35,203 bases of DNA. It comes from an uncultured Rhizobium sp. GTDB lineage: Bacteria > Pseudomonadota > Alphaproteobacteria > Rhizobiales > Rhizobiaceae. The notes under the pieces are model-generated. The model was not told the origin of the DNA. It did no database searches and saw nothing but the letters and a program-made list of their open reading frames with translations. Positions 8,824-17,295 of the stretch are shown piece by piece (position 1 is the first letter of the stretch; each line of letters opens with the position of its first letter). A program made the translations under genes and the position numbers. Location of the stretch: NCBI GenBank assembly GCA_945952045.1, contig CAMFHE010000046.1, positions 1 to 35,203 on the forward strand. Reading direction: 5' to 3'.

Positions 8824-9682
8824 TGGCAGCGCCTCCATTGCTTCGGCTCAGCAGCCAGTCGGCCACGAAATTCACCCCGATCGTCAGCAGTGCGATCGCG
8901 GCCGCCGGGATGAGCGGCGTGACATCGCCGGCATTGATCAGGGGCGCGTTGTCGCGCACCATGCTGCCCCATTCGGCAGTCGGCGGTTGAAGACCGACGC
9001 CGAGAAAAGACAGCGCCGCGATCGTCAGGAAGACGAAGCAGAAGCGCATCCCGAATTCCGAGATCAGGATCGGCAAAATGTTGGGTAGGATTTCATGACG
9101 CACCTTCCACACGACACCCTCGCCGCGAACCGCCGCCGCCTCGACGTATTCCAGCGTCGAGACATTGAGCGCGGCCGCACGGGAAATGCGGAAAACGCGG
9201 TTTGAATCGAGCACCGCGATGATCAGGACCAGGTTCCAGACCGAAGCTCCGAAGATGGCCAGCAGCATGAGCGTGAAGACGAGATCGGGGATCGACATCA
9301 CCGAATCCACCAGCCGGCAAATCACCTGGTCGAACCAGCCGCGCAGCGTTGCCGCCATGATGCCGGCGAAACCGCCGAGCAGGAAAGCGATCATCGTGGT
9401 CACGAAAGCGATCCCCATCGAATTCCGGGCGCCATAGATCAGACGGCTGAGGAAATCGCGGCCAAGCTGGTCCGTGCCAAGCAGGTGCTGCTCGCTCCAC
9501 GGCCCGAAGGGAACGTCGGATACGATCTGGTACTCGCCGTAGGGCGCGATCCACGGCGCAAAGAGCGCACAGGTGACATACGCCCCGACGATGCCAAGGC
9601 CGATGACGGCGGTGCCTGGAAGGCGCATGCGGCGCCTGGAGGCCGAGCGCGTTGCGGGAAGGCTGGTTGCGTCGGACACCAT
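8816..9682 (-). CDS. ABC transporter permease, DppC type
   Basis: An inner-membrane permease of 288 residues. It has an N-terminal membrane segment after a basic leader (TAVIGLGIVGAYVTCALFAP), the GTDQLGRDFLSRLIYGAR signature of DppC/OppC proteins, and the EAA-loop region EYVEAAAVRGEGVVWKVRHEILPN, where the ATPase docks. The ATG at 9682 is preceded by GAGG and sits 2 bases past the upstream permease stop; a GTG at 9688 is possible and would overlap. It pairs with the DppB-type permease to form the translocation channel. Confidence 0.93.
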   Translation of the reverse strand: MVSDATSLPATRSASRRRMRLPGTAVIGLGIVGAYVTCALFAPWIAPYGEYQIVSDVPFGPWSEQHLLGTDQLGRDFLSRLIYGARNSMGIAFVTTMIAFLLGGFAGIMAATLRGWFDQVICRLVDSVMSIPDLVFTLMLLAIFGASVWNLVLIIAVLDSNRVFRISRAAALNVSTLEYVEAAAVRGEGVVWKVRHEILPNILPILISEFGMRFCFVFLTIAALSFLGVGLQPPTAEWGSMVRDNAPLINAGDVTPLIPAAAIALLTIGVNFVADWLLSRSNGGAANV

Positions 9683-9684
9683 GA

Positions 9685-10656
9685 TCACCTCGCATGCATC
9701 AGGCGCGGATTGGACACGATGGCGATCAGGTCCGCGACAAGGTTGAGCAGAATATAGGCTGCGGAGAAGATCAGCGCGCAGGCCTGGACGACCGGAATAT
9801 CCCGGTTGCTGACCGCGCCGACCATGGTCTCGCCGATGCCGGGATAGACGAACACCGCCTCCACGACGACGACGCCGGCAATGAGATAGGCCAGATTGAG
9901 AGCGACGACGCTGGCGATGGAGCCGATGGCATTCGGCAGCGCATGCCGCACGATGATCGTCATTTCCGGCTCGCCCTTTAGCCGCGCCATTTCGATATAG
10001 GGCTGGGACATCACGTTCAGCAGGGCCGCCCGCGTCGCGCGCATCATGTGTGCAAGCGTCACGAAGACCAGCGTCATCACCGGCAGAATCATGCGGATGA
10101 TCTGATCCTTCATGCCCATCGTGCCGCGGATGGTCGACAGCGACGGAAGGAGTTGCAGTTTGGCGGCCAGAACGAGAATGAGCAGATAGGCGATAAAGAA
10201 TTCCGGCAGGGAAATCGTCGACAGCGTCGCCGCACTCAGCGCCCTGTCCGGCAGCCGGTTGACATAGCGAACGCAGATCACGCCGAGCAGGATTGCCAGC
10301 GGTACGGCGATGCAGGCGGTGGCGAGCGCAAGCTTCAGCGAGTTGATCAGCCGTGGCCCGATCATCACCGCCACGGGGCGGCTGGTAAACGAGGTGCCGA
10401 AATCGCCGGCCAAAGCCGAGGCCAGCCAGCCGAAATAGCGGCTGATCATTGGCTGATCGAGCCCGAGCTGGTGGTTAAATGCGGCAACCGCCTCAGGGGT
10501 CGCCGACTGGCCGAGAACCGCCGAGGCGAACGTGCCCGGCAGGCTGTTGACCGCCAGGAAGATGATCAGCGACACGATCAGCATGCTCAGAAGTCCGAGC
10601 GCCAATCGTTGCGCGACCAGACGGGCGACGACATTGGAATGGAGTGCTTTCATCAT
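9685..10656 (-). CDS. ABC transporter permease, DppB type
   Basis: An inner-membrane permease of 323 residues starting MMKALHSNVVARLVAQRLALG. The first transmembrane helix (LLSMLIVSLIIFLAVNSLPG) is followed by the family signature around LGLDQPMISRYFGWLASALAGDFGTS. The EAA loop reads YIEMARLKGEPEMTIIVRHALPN, and the C-terminus has VFVYPGIGETMVGAVSNRDIP. The start at 10656 was chosen because the longer reading (to 10746) would run into the binding-protein gene, and AGGCGG precedes this ATG. It abuts the second permease within 2-3 bases, so the transporter genes are tightly coupled. Confidence 0.93.
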   Translation of the reverse strand: MMKALHSNVVARLVAQRLALGLLSMLIVSLIIFLAVNSLPGTFASAVLGQSATPEAVAAFNHQLGLDQPMISRYFGWLASALAGDFGTSFTSRPVAVMIGPRLINSLKLALATACIAVPLAILLGVICVRYVNRLPDRALSAATLSTISLPEFFIAYLLILVLAAKLQLLPSLSTIRGTMGMKDQIIRMILPVMTLVFVTLAHMMRATRAALLNVMSQPYIEMARLKGEPEMTIIVRHALPNAIGSIASVVALNLAYLIAGVVVVEAVFVYPGIGETMVGAVSNRDIPVVQACALIFSAAYILLNLVADLIAIVSNPRLMHAR

Positions 10657-10730
10657 GATGTCCGCCTGAACGATGAATCGGTTGACGGGAAGCCGAGGAT
10701 GAGCCGCCGGCGTCCCGCCGTTCAAGCGGC

Positions 10731-12338
10731 TCAGGCCGTCATCCACCAGCGTTCCGCCATGCGAAGATTGTCGCAGGGAAGCGCGCCGCCGATCTCGCCG
10801 GTGCCGACCTTGCTCGACATGGCATAGGTCCAGTTGGCGAAGGCGACGGTGATGGCGCCGCCATCGTCATGCACGAGCTGCTGCATTTCGGCATATTGCT
10901 TGGCGCGCTTGGCCTGATCGGTTTCGGCGCGCGCCTCGATCAGCAATTCGTTGAAGCGGTCGTTCTTCCAATGCGTATTGTTCCAGGCCGCGTCCGCCGC
11001 ATAGCCGACGGAGAAAACCCAGTCGCAGGTCGGGCGGCCATACCAGTCACTGGCGTTGAACGGCTTCTTGAGCCAGACATTGTCCCAGTAGCCGTCTTCG
11101 GCCTCGCGCACGATATTGATGACGATGCCGGCCTTTGCGGCCTGCTCCTTGTAAAGGGCAGCGGCCTCCATCGCACCGGGGAACGCGCCGTCGGAGCAGG
11201 ACAGGTTGGCGGTCACGGTCTCCAGGCCCGCCTTCTTCAGATAGGCCTTGGCCTTTTCGATATCGTAATCGTGCCGGGGCGTCGGGTCGTTGAAGAAGGG
11301 GACGATATCGGCGACCGGCGTGTCGTTGCCCTTCTTGGCTTCGCCAAGGAACACCTTCTTGATGATCTCGTCGCGGTCCATGGCGTATTTGAGCGCCATG
11401 CGTACATTGGGATCATTGTAGGGCGCGACCGACGTATCCATGTCGAACGTCCAGTGCCGAAGGCCGGGAACGCGCGCGAGCTTCATGTTCGCGTTGCGCT
11501 CGATCAATCCGGTATTGCGCAGATCGACATCGATGATCGCATCGACTTCTCCTGTGGTCAGCGCGTTCAAACGCGCCGTCCAGTCGTTAATGCCGATGAA
11601 TTCGACCTCGTCGAAATAGGGCTTGTTGTTCTTGTGATAGTTCGGATTGCGCTTCATCTTGGTCGAGACGCCGGGCTCGAAGTTTTCCATGACGAAGGCG
11701 CCGGTGCCCACCATCTTTTGCCAGTCGATGCCGCCGCCTTCCTTGGCCTGCATGATCGACAGGTGGTAGTCGGCGGTCAGGAACGGGAAGTCGGCGGAGC
11801 CGGACTTGAGATTGAAGACGATGGTATCGGGGCCATCGGCTTTGATCGAGTCGATCTGGGCCAGCACGGAGCGTGCGCCCGATGTGGAGCCCGGCGCCAG
11901 ATGGTACTGGAACGACTGTATGATATCGTCCGTCGTCAGCGACTTGCCGTCATGGAAGGTGATGCCCTTGCGGATCTTGAAGATCCACTTCCTGGCGCCA
12001 TCGGCCGGCTCGAAGGATTCGGCGATGTCGCCGGCAATCGAACCATCGGGCAGGATCTCGGTCAGATTGTTGCACATCGAGCCGCTGAACACCGTCTGCG
12101 CATAGGAAGCCGGCCAGGTGGCGGGGTTTGCGGTATCCTGCTGCGACGGATCGGACATGCCGAAGCGGGCAAATCCACCTTTTTGCGGCTCGGCGGCAAA
12201 GGCGATGGCTGGCATCAAGCCGCCCAAAGCGGTGGCAGCCGAGAGTGCAAGCGTGCGGCCGAGAAACTCGCGACGCGAAATGCGCCCCTTGGAGAGTTGT
12301 TCGGCCCAGTACAGCGTCTCGTTATTCTTGTCGGACAT
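10731..12338 (-). CDS. Periplasmic substrate-binding protein, family 5, Tat-exported
   Basis: A 535-residue DppA/OppA-type binding protein. The N-terminus has a twin-arginine motif (SRREFLGRT, about residues 21-29), a hydrophobic stretch (LALSAATALGGLMPAIAFA) and a likely cleavage after AFA, so folded export by Tat to the periplasm is predicted. The mature part carries family-5 blocks such as KGITFHDGKSLTTDDI and the YDIEKAKAYLKKAGL region. GGGG lies about 8 bases before the ATG. Family 5 proteins bind peptides, opines, nickel or small cationic compounds, so the ligand cannot be inferred from the family alone; the surrounding flavoenzymes favour an amine-containing ligand. Confidence 0.93.
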   Translation of the reverse strand: MSDKNNETLYWAEQLSKGRISRREFLGRTLALSAATALGGLMPAIAFAAEPQKGGFARFGMSDPSQQDTANPATWPASYAQTVFSGSMCNNLTEILPDGSIAGDIAESFEPADGARKWIFKIRKGITFHDGKSLTTDDIIQSFQYHLAPGSTSGARSVLAQIDSIKADGPDTIVFNLKSGSADFPFLTADYHLSIMQAKEGGGIDWQKMVGTGAFVMENFEPGVSTKMKRNPNYHKNNKPYFDEVEFIGINDWTARLNALTTGEVDAIIDVDLRNTGLIERNANMKLARVPGLRHWTFDMDTSVAPYNDPNVRMALKYAMDRDEIIKKVFLGEAKKGNDTPVADIVPFFNDPTPRHDYDIEKAKAYLKKAGLETVTANLSCSDGAFPGAMEAAALYKEQAAKAGIVINIVREAEDGYWDNVWLKKPFNASDWYGRPTCDWVFSVGYAADAAWNNTHWKNDRFNELLIEARAETDQAKRAKQYAEMQQLVHDDGGAITVAFANWTYAMSSKVGTGEIGGALPCDNLRMAERWWMTA

Positions 12339-12428
12339 GTCTTGTTCCCCTTTTTGTTGCCGTTTCGGCTTCTTTCGATCGGTATTGGGCAGGCGCAGGC
12401 GTGTCTGATTTCCTTGGTTGAACCGGTT

Positions 12429-13733
12429 CTATTTCGACTCCAGCCTGTCGAGCAGGCGGTAGTATTGGCTGGCGACGATGACGCCGATCTTCCGGAAGGC
12501 GTGCATCGGGAAGGGATCGGGCGCGGTCACCGGAAGCGCGAGCTCGTCCGGCTTTGCGCCGCCGACGAATTCCGACATGATCTTGCCGATCGTGGTGCAG
12601 GCGGCGACGCCACGCCCGTTGCAGCCGAGCGCCGCATATAGCCCTTCGTCGAGAAGATGGATGTGCGGCAGCGAATCCTTGGTCAGTGCGACCTTGCCGC
12701 TCCACAGGAACTGGATCGGCGCATCCGCAGCCTGCGGAAAGGTCTTGCCGATGGTTCTGACCAGCGTCGCCGTATCGACCATCGTCGGATTGTCGTCGAC
12801 CGGAGAGCGGCCGCCCATCACCAGACGCCCTTCGTGATCGAGGCGGAAATAATGCAGGAGCCGGCGCGTATCGGTGACGCCCTGGCCGCCGGGAATGATG
12901 CTGTCGCGAACTTTCGGCGGCAGCGGATAGGTGGCGATCTGGAAACTGGTGACCGGAACGACCGTTTGTCTCAGGCCCGGCCAGAGATCGTCCGTATAGG
13001 CATTGGTGGCCAGCACGACCTTGTTCGCCTTGACGGTGCCATGGCCGAGATCGAGTTCCCAGGATCCGGCCGTCTTGCGGATGGATCGCACCGGCGTATA
13101 GGCATGAATGGTCGCGCCCTCGGCAATGGCGGCCTTGGCCAAGCCGCGCGCATAGCTCAGCGGCTGGAGGACGCCGCCGCGCGGATCGACCCAGCCGCCG
13201 GCATACAGGCCTTCGGGCGTACCGACCATGCGGGCGATGCCGGCCCTGTCGAGAATGCGGGTTTCGACGCCGCGCGCTTTCCACTGCGTCGCGCGCGGCG
13301 CGACCAGATCGCGCATCGGCTTCGCGCCATGGGCGGCATGGATCCAGCCGTCGAAGCGGGCATGACATTCGATCTGGTAGGCTTCGATCAGCGAACGCAC
13401 GAGTTCGCCGCCGGCTCCCATGCGCTGCACCATGGCCGTCCCCAGCCGGGCGCCGAACTCCCTTTCCAGCTGGTCCGGTTCGAATTTGAGGCCGGAAATG
13501 ATCTGGCCGCCATTGCGGCCTGAAGCGCCCCAGCCGGGTTCAGACGCCTCGATCACCGTCACCCGCGCCCCGGAACGGGCCAGATGCAAGGCCGTGCTGA
13601 GGCCGGTATAGCCGCCGCCGACGATGGCGACATCCGTCGTGGTTTGCGCAGGCACCGCCGCATAGGCGGGCGCCGCCATCGCCGTCGCAGCCCAGAGGCT
13701 GGCCGGCATCACCGATTGCGCGATCACGGTCAT
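12429..13733 (-). CDS. FAD-dependent amine oxidoreductase (PuuB/DAO family)
   Basis: A 434-residue DAO-fold flavoenzyme, similar in layout to gamma-glutamylputrescine oxidase and related secondary-amine oxidases. It starts with a short leader (SLWAATAMAAPAYA) often seen in this group, then the dinucleotide motif VAIVGGGYTGLSTALHLARSGARVTVIEA and the PuuB-like WGASGRNGGQIISG. A second block is GGWVDPRGGVLQPLSYARGLA. The C-terminal FAD segment reads YAALGCNGRGVAACTTIGK. It is the first gene of the leftward series, 90 bases before the binding protein, and has palindromic sites upstream. It probably oxidises a C-N bond of the imported substrate or a derivative. Confidence 0.88.
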   Translation of the reverse strand: MTVIAQSVMPASLWAATAMAAPAYAAVPAQTTTDVAIVGGGYTGLSTALHLARSGARVTVIEASEPGWGASGRNGGQIISGLKFEPDQLEREFGARLGTAMVQRMGAGGELVRSLIEAYQIECHARFDGWIHAAHGAKPMRDLVAPRATQWKARGVETRILDRAGIARMVGTPEGLYAGGWVDPRGGVLQPLSYARGLAKAAIAEGATIHAYTPVRSIRKTAGSWELDLGHGTVKANKVVLATNAYTDDLWPGLRQTVVPVTSFQIATYPLPPKVRDSIIPGGQGVTDTRRLLHYFRLDHEGRLVMGGRSPVDDNPTMVDTATLVRTIGKTFPQAADAPIQFLWSGKVALTKDSLPHIHLLDEGLYAALGCNGRGVAACTTIGKIMSEFVGGAKPDELALPVTAPDPFPMHAFRKIGVIVASQYYRLLDRLESK

Positions 13734-13889
13734 CGGCCCATGCCTTTCGAAATCGGCATGCGGTCGTGGCGGGTTTCCCGACCATCTTTGCAGTCTGTGT
13801 TCCAGCGCTTAACTGTCATCGCGAATTGCTTCCCCGGATCTCGTCGATGGCTGCACCCCGTCTCCTGTCGACGATCGGCGGCTTCGATG

Positions 13890-13906
13890 GTCATGAGTCT
13901 TATGAC
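13890..13906. promoter_or_regulatory. Palindrome upstream of the catabolic operon
   Basis: Arms GTCAT and ATGAC are separated by 7 bases. It lies about 160 bases upstream of the FAD oxidoreductase start and 41 bases from the better site at 13947. It resembles that site only loosely and could be a secondary regulator site or chance. Confidence 0.3.
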
Positions 13907-13946
13907 GGGGATTGCGCCGGAAAAAGCCTCAAAATAGTCGGTTGCG

Positions 13947-13963
13947 CATGACTACAAGTCATG
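13947..13963. promoter_or_regulatory. Candidate LysR operator upstream of the catabolic operon
   Basis: The sequence CATGACTACAAGTCATG has 7-base arms around a 3-base centre and contains a T-N11-A LysR box (TGACTACAAGTCA). It shares the CATGA-N7-TCATG frame with the site at 14977. It lies between the LysR stop and the first gene of the leftward operon, about 214 bases from that gene's start. Confidence 0.5.
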
Positions 13964-14020
13964 ACCCGGCGTGAGACAACGGCGAAGCCGGCAACGTATA
14001 CGCGCTGCGGGCGCAGGCAA

Positions 14021-14935
14021 TCAGGACGCCAGACGCTTCTGCATCTGGCGCATTTCTTCGATGATCCAATCCTTGACGACGACCGAAACGTCCCGCAACG
14101 GCCGGCTGGTCGTGGCGACAATATCGTAGGTGAAACCTGTTTCCAGCGCCGTCGAGCTTGCCCTGATGAGGCCTTCCTCCAGGATTTCATCGCCCAGAAC
14201 GTGCAGCCAGCCCAAGGCGAGCGCCCGACCCTTCAGCGCCGCCTGTACGGCCAGCGCATAATCCGAGAAGGTCAGGTAGCGTTCCCCTTCGGGCTTCGAT
14301 GTCCCGGTTCTCTCAAGATAGACCGGCCAGGGAACGCGCATCGGTCCCGATTGCTTGGCAAGCACATGTCCAGTCAAACTCTCCCGAAGCGTACCATGCT
14401 GGGCAGCATAGCCGGCGCTGCAGACGGGAACGATGATTTCGTCGGCCAGTTTCCAGCTGTGCTGCTCGGCATTGGCCGGATGATTGTAGCGTATCGCCAG
14501 ATCGACATCGTCGAACGGCCCCACTGGTTCGCCTTTGACCAGTTGAAACCGCAGGTCGATACCGGGAAACTCCTCCTGAAACCGGTCCATGCGCGGAACG
14601 AACCAGTGCATGGCGAAGGCCGACGAGATCGAGATCGTCACGCGCTTGGCATTGCCCTGGCGCGAGCGTAGGTCTTCGAGACCGGCCTCGATGGTCTTGA
14701 AACCCATGCCGACCGATTTGAACAGCGCCAAGCCATCCTGGGTCAGTTCCAGCCCCGTGGGATTGCGGTCGAAAAGCTGCGTCCCCAGATGCACTTCCAG
14801 CCGCTTGATCATTCGGCTGACGGCGGATTGGGTCACGTTGAATTCGGCGCCGGCCCTTGTGAAGCTCAAATGCTTTGCGGCCGCCTCGAACATGAAGAGC
14901 GCGACCGGGGATGGGAGAAGTTTTCTGAGCGACAT
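14021..14935 (-). CDS. LysR-family transcriptional regulator (GcvA-like)
   Basis: A 304-residue LysR regulator. The N-terminal winged helix-turn-helix reads LFMFEAAAKHLSFTRAGAEF and NVTQSAVSRMIKRLEVHLG, then LFDRNPTGLELTQDG, in the style of GcvA-type regulators. The remainder is the type 2 periplasmic-binding-like effector domain. The ATG at 14935 begins the standard MSLRKLLPSPVALFMFEAAA; a longer reading to 14992 would overlap the palindromic operator. The gene is divergent from the flavoprotein at 15093 and shares strand with the downstream catabolic operon, so it probably controls both. The effector is likely the substrate or an early intermediate, which is inference. Confidence 0.92.
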   Translation of the reverse strand: MSLRKLLPSPVALFMFEAAAKHLSFTRAGAEFNVTQSAVSRMIKRLEVHLGTQLFDRNPTGLELTQDGLALFKSVGMGFKTIEAGLEDLRSRQGNAKRVTISISSAFAMHWFVPRMDRFQEEFPGIDLRFQLVKGEPVGPFDDVDLAIRYNHPANAEQHSWKLADEIIVPVCSAGYAAQHGTLRESLTGHVLAKQSGPMRVPWPVYLERTGTSKPEGERYLTFSDYALAVQAALKGRALALGWLHVLGDEILEEGLIRASSTALETGFTYDIVATTSRPLRDVSVVVKDWIIEEMRQMQKRLAS

Positions 14936-14976
14936 CGGAAAATACCTTGAAAACCGGCAGCGCGAACGCGCAGCGC

Positions 14977-14993
14977 CATGATCTGAGATCATG
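14977..14993. promoter_or_regulatory. Candidate LysR operator in the divergent promoter region
   Basis: CATGATCTGAGATCATG is a perfect palindrome with 8-base arms around a central G. It contains the T-N11-A LysR box TGATCTGAGATCA. It lies 42 bases upstream of the LysR start and about 100 bases before the flavoprotein start, the usual place for an autoregulating LysR protein. Confidence 0.55.
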
Positions 14994-15092
14994 AGCCTAT
15001 TCCTATTTTGCCCTTTCTTTCAAGGGTTCGAAATGCTTCCTGTTCATGAGCCCTCACAATCGTGGAGGCTTGGCTGCGCAGGGGAGACGACC

Positions 15093-17090
15093 GTGGACGC
15101 CCGGTTTAAAACGCTTTTCGAACCGGTGAAGATCGGTCCCGTGGTTGCGCCGAACCGCTTCTATCAGGTGCCGCACTGTACCGGCATGGGGTATGCGCTG
15201 CCGCAGACGCTGGCGGCGATGCGTGAGGTAAAGGCCGAAGGCGGATGGGGCGTGGTCAACACGGAATACTGTTCCATCCACCCCAGTTCCGACGACATGC
15301 CCTATCCCTTCGCGAGCCTTTGGGATGAGGCCGACGTCCGCAACCAGGCGAGGATGACCGACGGCGTCCACCGCCACGGTGCGCTTGCCGGCGTCGAGCT
15401 CTGGCATGGCGGCGCGCGCTCCTCCAACCTGCATTCGCGGGAAACGCCGATTTCCGCCGACAGCATCCCGGTTTCCAATTCCCCATGGCAGACGCGGCGC
15501 ATGGATCGCGACGACCTCAAGAATCTCAGGCGCTGGCATCGTGATGCCGCACTCAGGGCCAAACGCGCGCAATTCGACATCGTCTACGCCTATGCCACCC
15601 ACAATTACCTGCTCGCCCAGTTTCTCGATCCCGCGATCAACCGGCGCGACGACGAATACGGCCTGCCCGAAGGCGGCGCCCGCCTGCTGTTCGAACTGCT
15701 GGACGATCTGAAGGATGCGGTCGGCGATCAATGCGCGATCGCCTTGCGCATCGATATCGGCAGGCCGGAACACCGCCAGGAGCGCGACGCGCTTCTGACA
15801 TCGCTTGCACCCCTCGTTGATCTCTTCGATGTGACAGTGCCGGACTATTCGCACGAAATGGGCTCGTCACGGTTTTTCAAGGAAGGCGCGCTCGAAGAGC
15901 GTGTCGGCCATATCCGCACGCTCACCGGCAAACCGGTGGTTTCTGTCGGCCGGTTCACCAGCCCCGAAAGCATGCTTTCGCAGGTGAAGCGCGGTGTGAT
16001 GGATTTCGTCGGCGCGGCACGGCCTTCCATCGCCGATCCCTTCCTGCCGGCAAAGATCCGCGAAGGACGGTTCGACGATATCCGCGAATGCATCGGCTGC
16101 AACATATGCTATGCGCATGACGGTCTCGGCGTGCCGATCCGCTGTACGCAAAACCCGACGATGGGCGAGGAATGGCGGCGCGGCTGGCATCCGGAACGGG
16201 TATCAAAAGCCAGTGACGAAGGCCCGGTCCTCATCGTTGGCGGCGGCCCCGCCGGTCTCGAGGCGGCATTGACGCTCGGCAAGCGCGGCGTCGACGTCAT
16301 CCTGGCCGAAGCAACGCGCCATCTCGGCGGTCGCATCAATTTCGAAAGCCGGCTGCCGGGATTGAGCGAATGGGCGCGGGTGCGCGACTGGCGCGTTGGC
16401 CAGTTGGCAAAGCTCGACAATGTCCAGATCTTTCGCGAAAGCGTGATGGATGCGCCGTCGGTGGCGGACCTCGGCGTCGAACATGTTCTGATCGCAACCG
16501 GCAGCGCCTGGCGAACCGACGGGCGCGGTCGCTCCTTTCCGGAAGGGGTGGCTTCCTATTCGAGCGCGATGACCCTCTCGGTGGAAGCCGCCGGCCGTCT
16601 GACGCAGGCGCTCGGCAGCGTCGTCATCTTCGATGACGATCACTATTACATCGGTTCGGTTTTGGCGGAATCTCTGGTGCGGGCAGGCAATAAAGTGCTT
16701 CTGGTGACCTCACAGGGGCGCGCATCGAACTGGTCGGGTTACACGGCCGAGCAAACCAGCGTTCACACGCGGCTCCTGTCGCTCGGCGTCGGCATCCGCA
16801 CAAATGCCCGGATTGCGGGGGTTGGCGATGGCTGCGTCGAGATCGAATGCATCTATTCCGGCAAGCGGGAAACGGTCGCTTGCGATGCTTTCGTGCCGGT
16901 CACCTCGCGCGAACCCCAAGACGGGCTTTGGCATGATCTGGCCGGTTTGGGCCTGCGCACCCTGATGCGTATCGGCGACTGCAACGCGCCCGGCATCATT
17001 GCACAGGCCGTCTATGACGGGCATCGCAGCGCCCAGGGTTTCGGCCGCAATAGCGAGGACAAGGCAAAGCGCGAACGCGCCTATGTTTGA
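15093..17090 (+). CDS. Trimethylamine dehydrogenase-like FMN/4Fe-4S oxidoreductase
   Basis: A 665-residue protein (TMADH is about 730) with an N-terminal old-yellow-enzyme barrel, a 4Fe-4S site and a C-terminal nucleotide-binding half (VLIVGGGPAGLEAAL). The segment NRFYQVPHC matches TMADH, so C29 should form the 6-S-cysteinyl-FMN bond. Y167 and H170 match catalytic Tyr169 and His172. Cluster ligands are C333, C336, C339 and C351, followed by the TMADH-like GEEWRRGWHPE. From memory of TMADH, of the aromatic cage only Tyr60 (here Y59) remains: positions matching Trp264 and Trp355 are not Trp, and the loop holding Asp267 is about 4 residues shorter. Demethylation of a different N-methyl compound is therefore likely. 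The GTG at 15093 follows GGGGAGA and aligns with the family start; an ATG at 15033 is the alternative. Confidence 0.87.
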   Translation: MDARFKTLFEPVKIGPVVAPNRFYQVPHCTGMGYALPQTLAAMREVKAEGGWGVVNTEYCSIHPSSDDMPYPFASLWDEADVRNQARMTDGVHRHGALAGVELWHGGARSSNLHSRETPISADSIPVSNSPWQTRRMDRDDLKNLRRWHRDAALRAKRAQFDIVYAYATHNYLLAQFLDPAINRRDDEYGLPEGGARLLFELLDDLKDAVGDQCAIALRIDIGRPEHRQERDALLTSLAPLVDLFDVTVPDYSHEMGSSRFFKEGALEERVGHIRTLTGKPVVSVGRFTSPESMLSQVKRGVMDFVGAARPSIADPFLPAKIREGRFDDIRECIGCNICYAHDGLGVPIRCTQNPTMGEEWRRGWHPERVSKASDEGPVLIVGGGPAGLEAALTLGKRGVDVILAEATRHLGGRINFESRLPGLSEWARVRDWRVGQLAKLDNVQIFRESVMDAPSVADLGVEHVLIATGSAWRTDGRGRSFPEGVASYSSAMTLSVEAAGRLTQALGSVVIFDDDHYYIGSVLAESLVRAGNKVLLVTSQGRASNWSGYTAEQTSVHTRLLSLGVGIRTNARIAGVGDGCVEIECIYSGKRETVACDAFVPVTSREPQDGLWHDLAGLGLRTLMRIGDCNAPGIIAQAVYDGHRSAQGFGRNSEDKAKRERAYV

Positions 17091-17120
17091 CGCCGGCGCA
17101 TACGACCAAGTGATAAAAAG

Positions 17121-17164
17121 GACATCGCCCGGAGCCTTTCGGTTCCGGGCGATGTCGTTTGGTT
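17121..17164. terminator. Strong bidirectional terminator
   Basis: A perfect 13-bp stem (GACATCGCCCGGA and its complement) continues inward through a G-T pair to a TTTC tetraloop. It is followed by GTTTGGTTT on the plus strand, and on the minus strand by CTTTTTATCA. It ends the flavoprotein gene and also the leftward remnant at 17181, which suggests that a complete convergent gene once lay there. Confidence 0.88.
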
Positions 17165-17180
17165 TGGGCAGATCAGGCTA

Positions 17181-17295
17181 TCAGCCTTGGATATAGACGA
17201 CCTTCGTCACGGTGAATTCGTAGAGGCCATGGTTTCCATAGCCGTCGCCGATACCGGATTCGCGGCGGCCTATCATCATTTCGGCAGAAGGCCTT
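17181..17295 (-). pseudogene. Aldehyde dehydrogenase C-terminal remnant
   Basis: On the minus strand the frame ending at the TGA at 17181-17183 reads GRRESGIGDGYGNHGLYEFT and then VTKVVYIQG. This fits the extreme C-terminus of NAD(P)-dependent aldehyde dehydrogenases (ESGxG...GLxEFTxTKVVYI). Upstream of about 17295 the similarity stops abruptly and no catalytic Cys/Glu region exists, so roughly nine tenths of the gene is gone. It ends at the bidirectional terminator, as an intact gene would. An aldehyde dehydrogenase would have fitted the adjacent amine catabolism locus. The identification rests on about 35 residues, so the subfamily is unknown. Confidence 0.5.
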
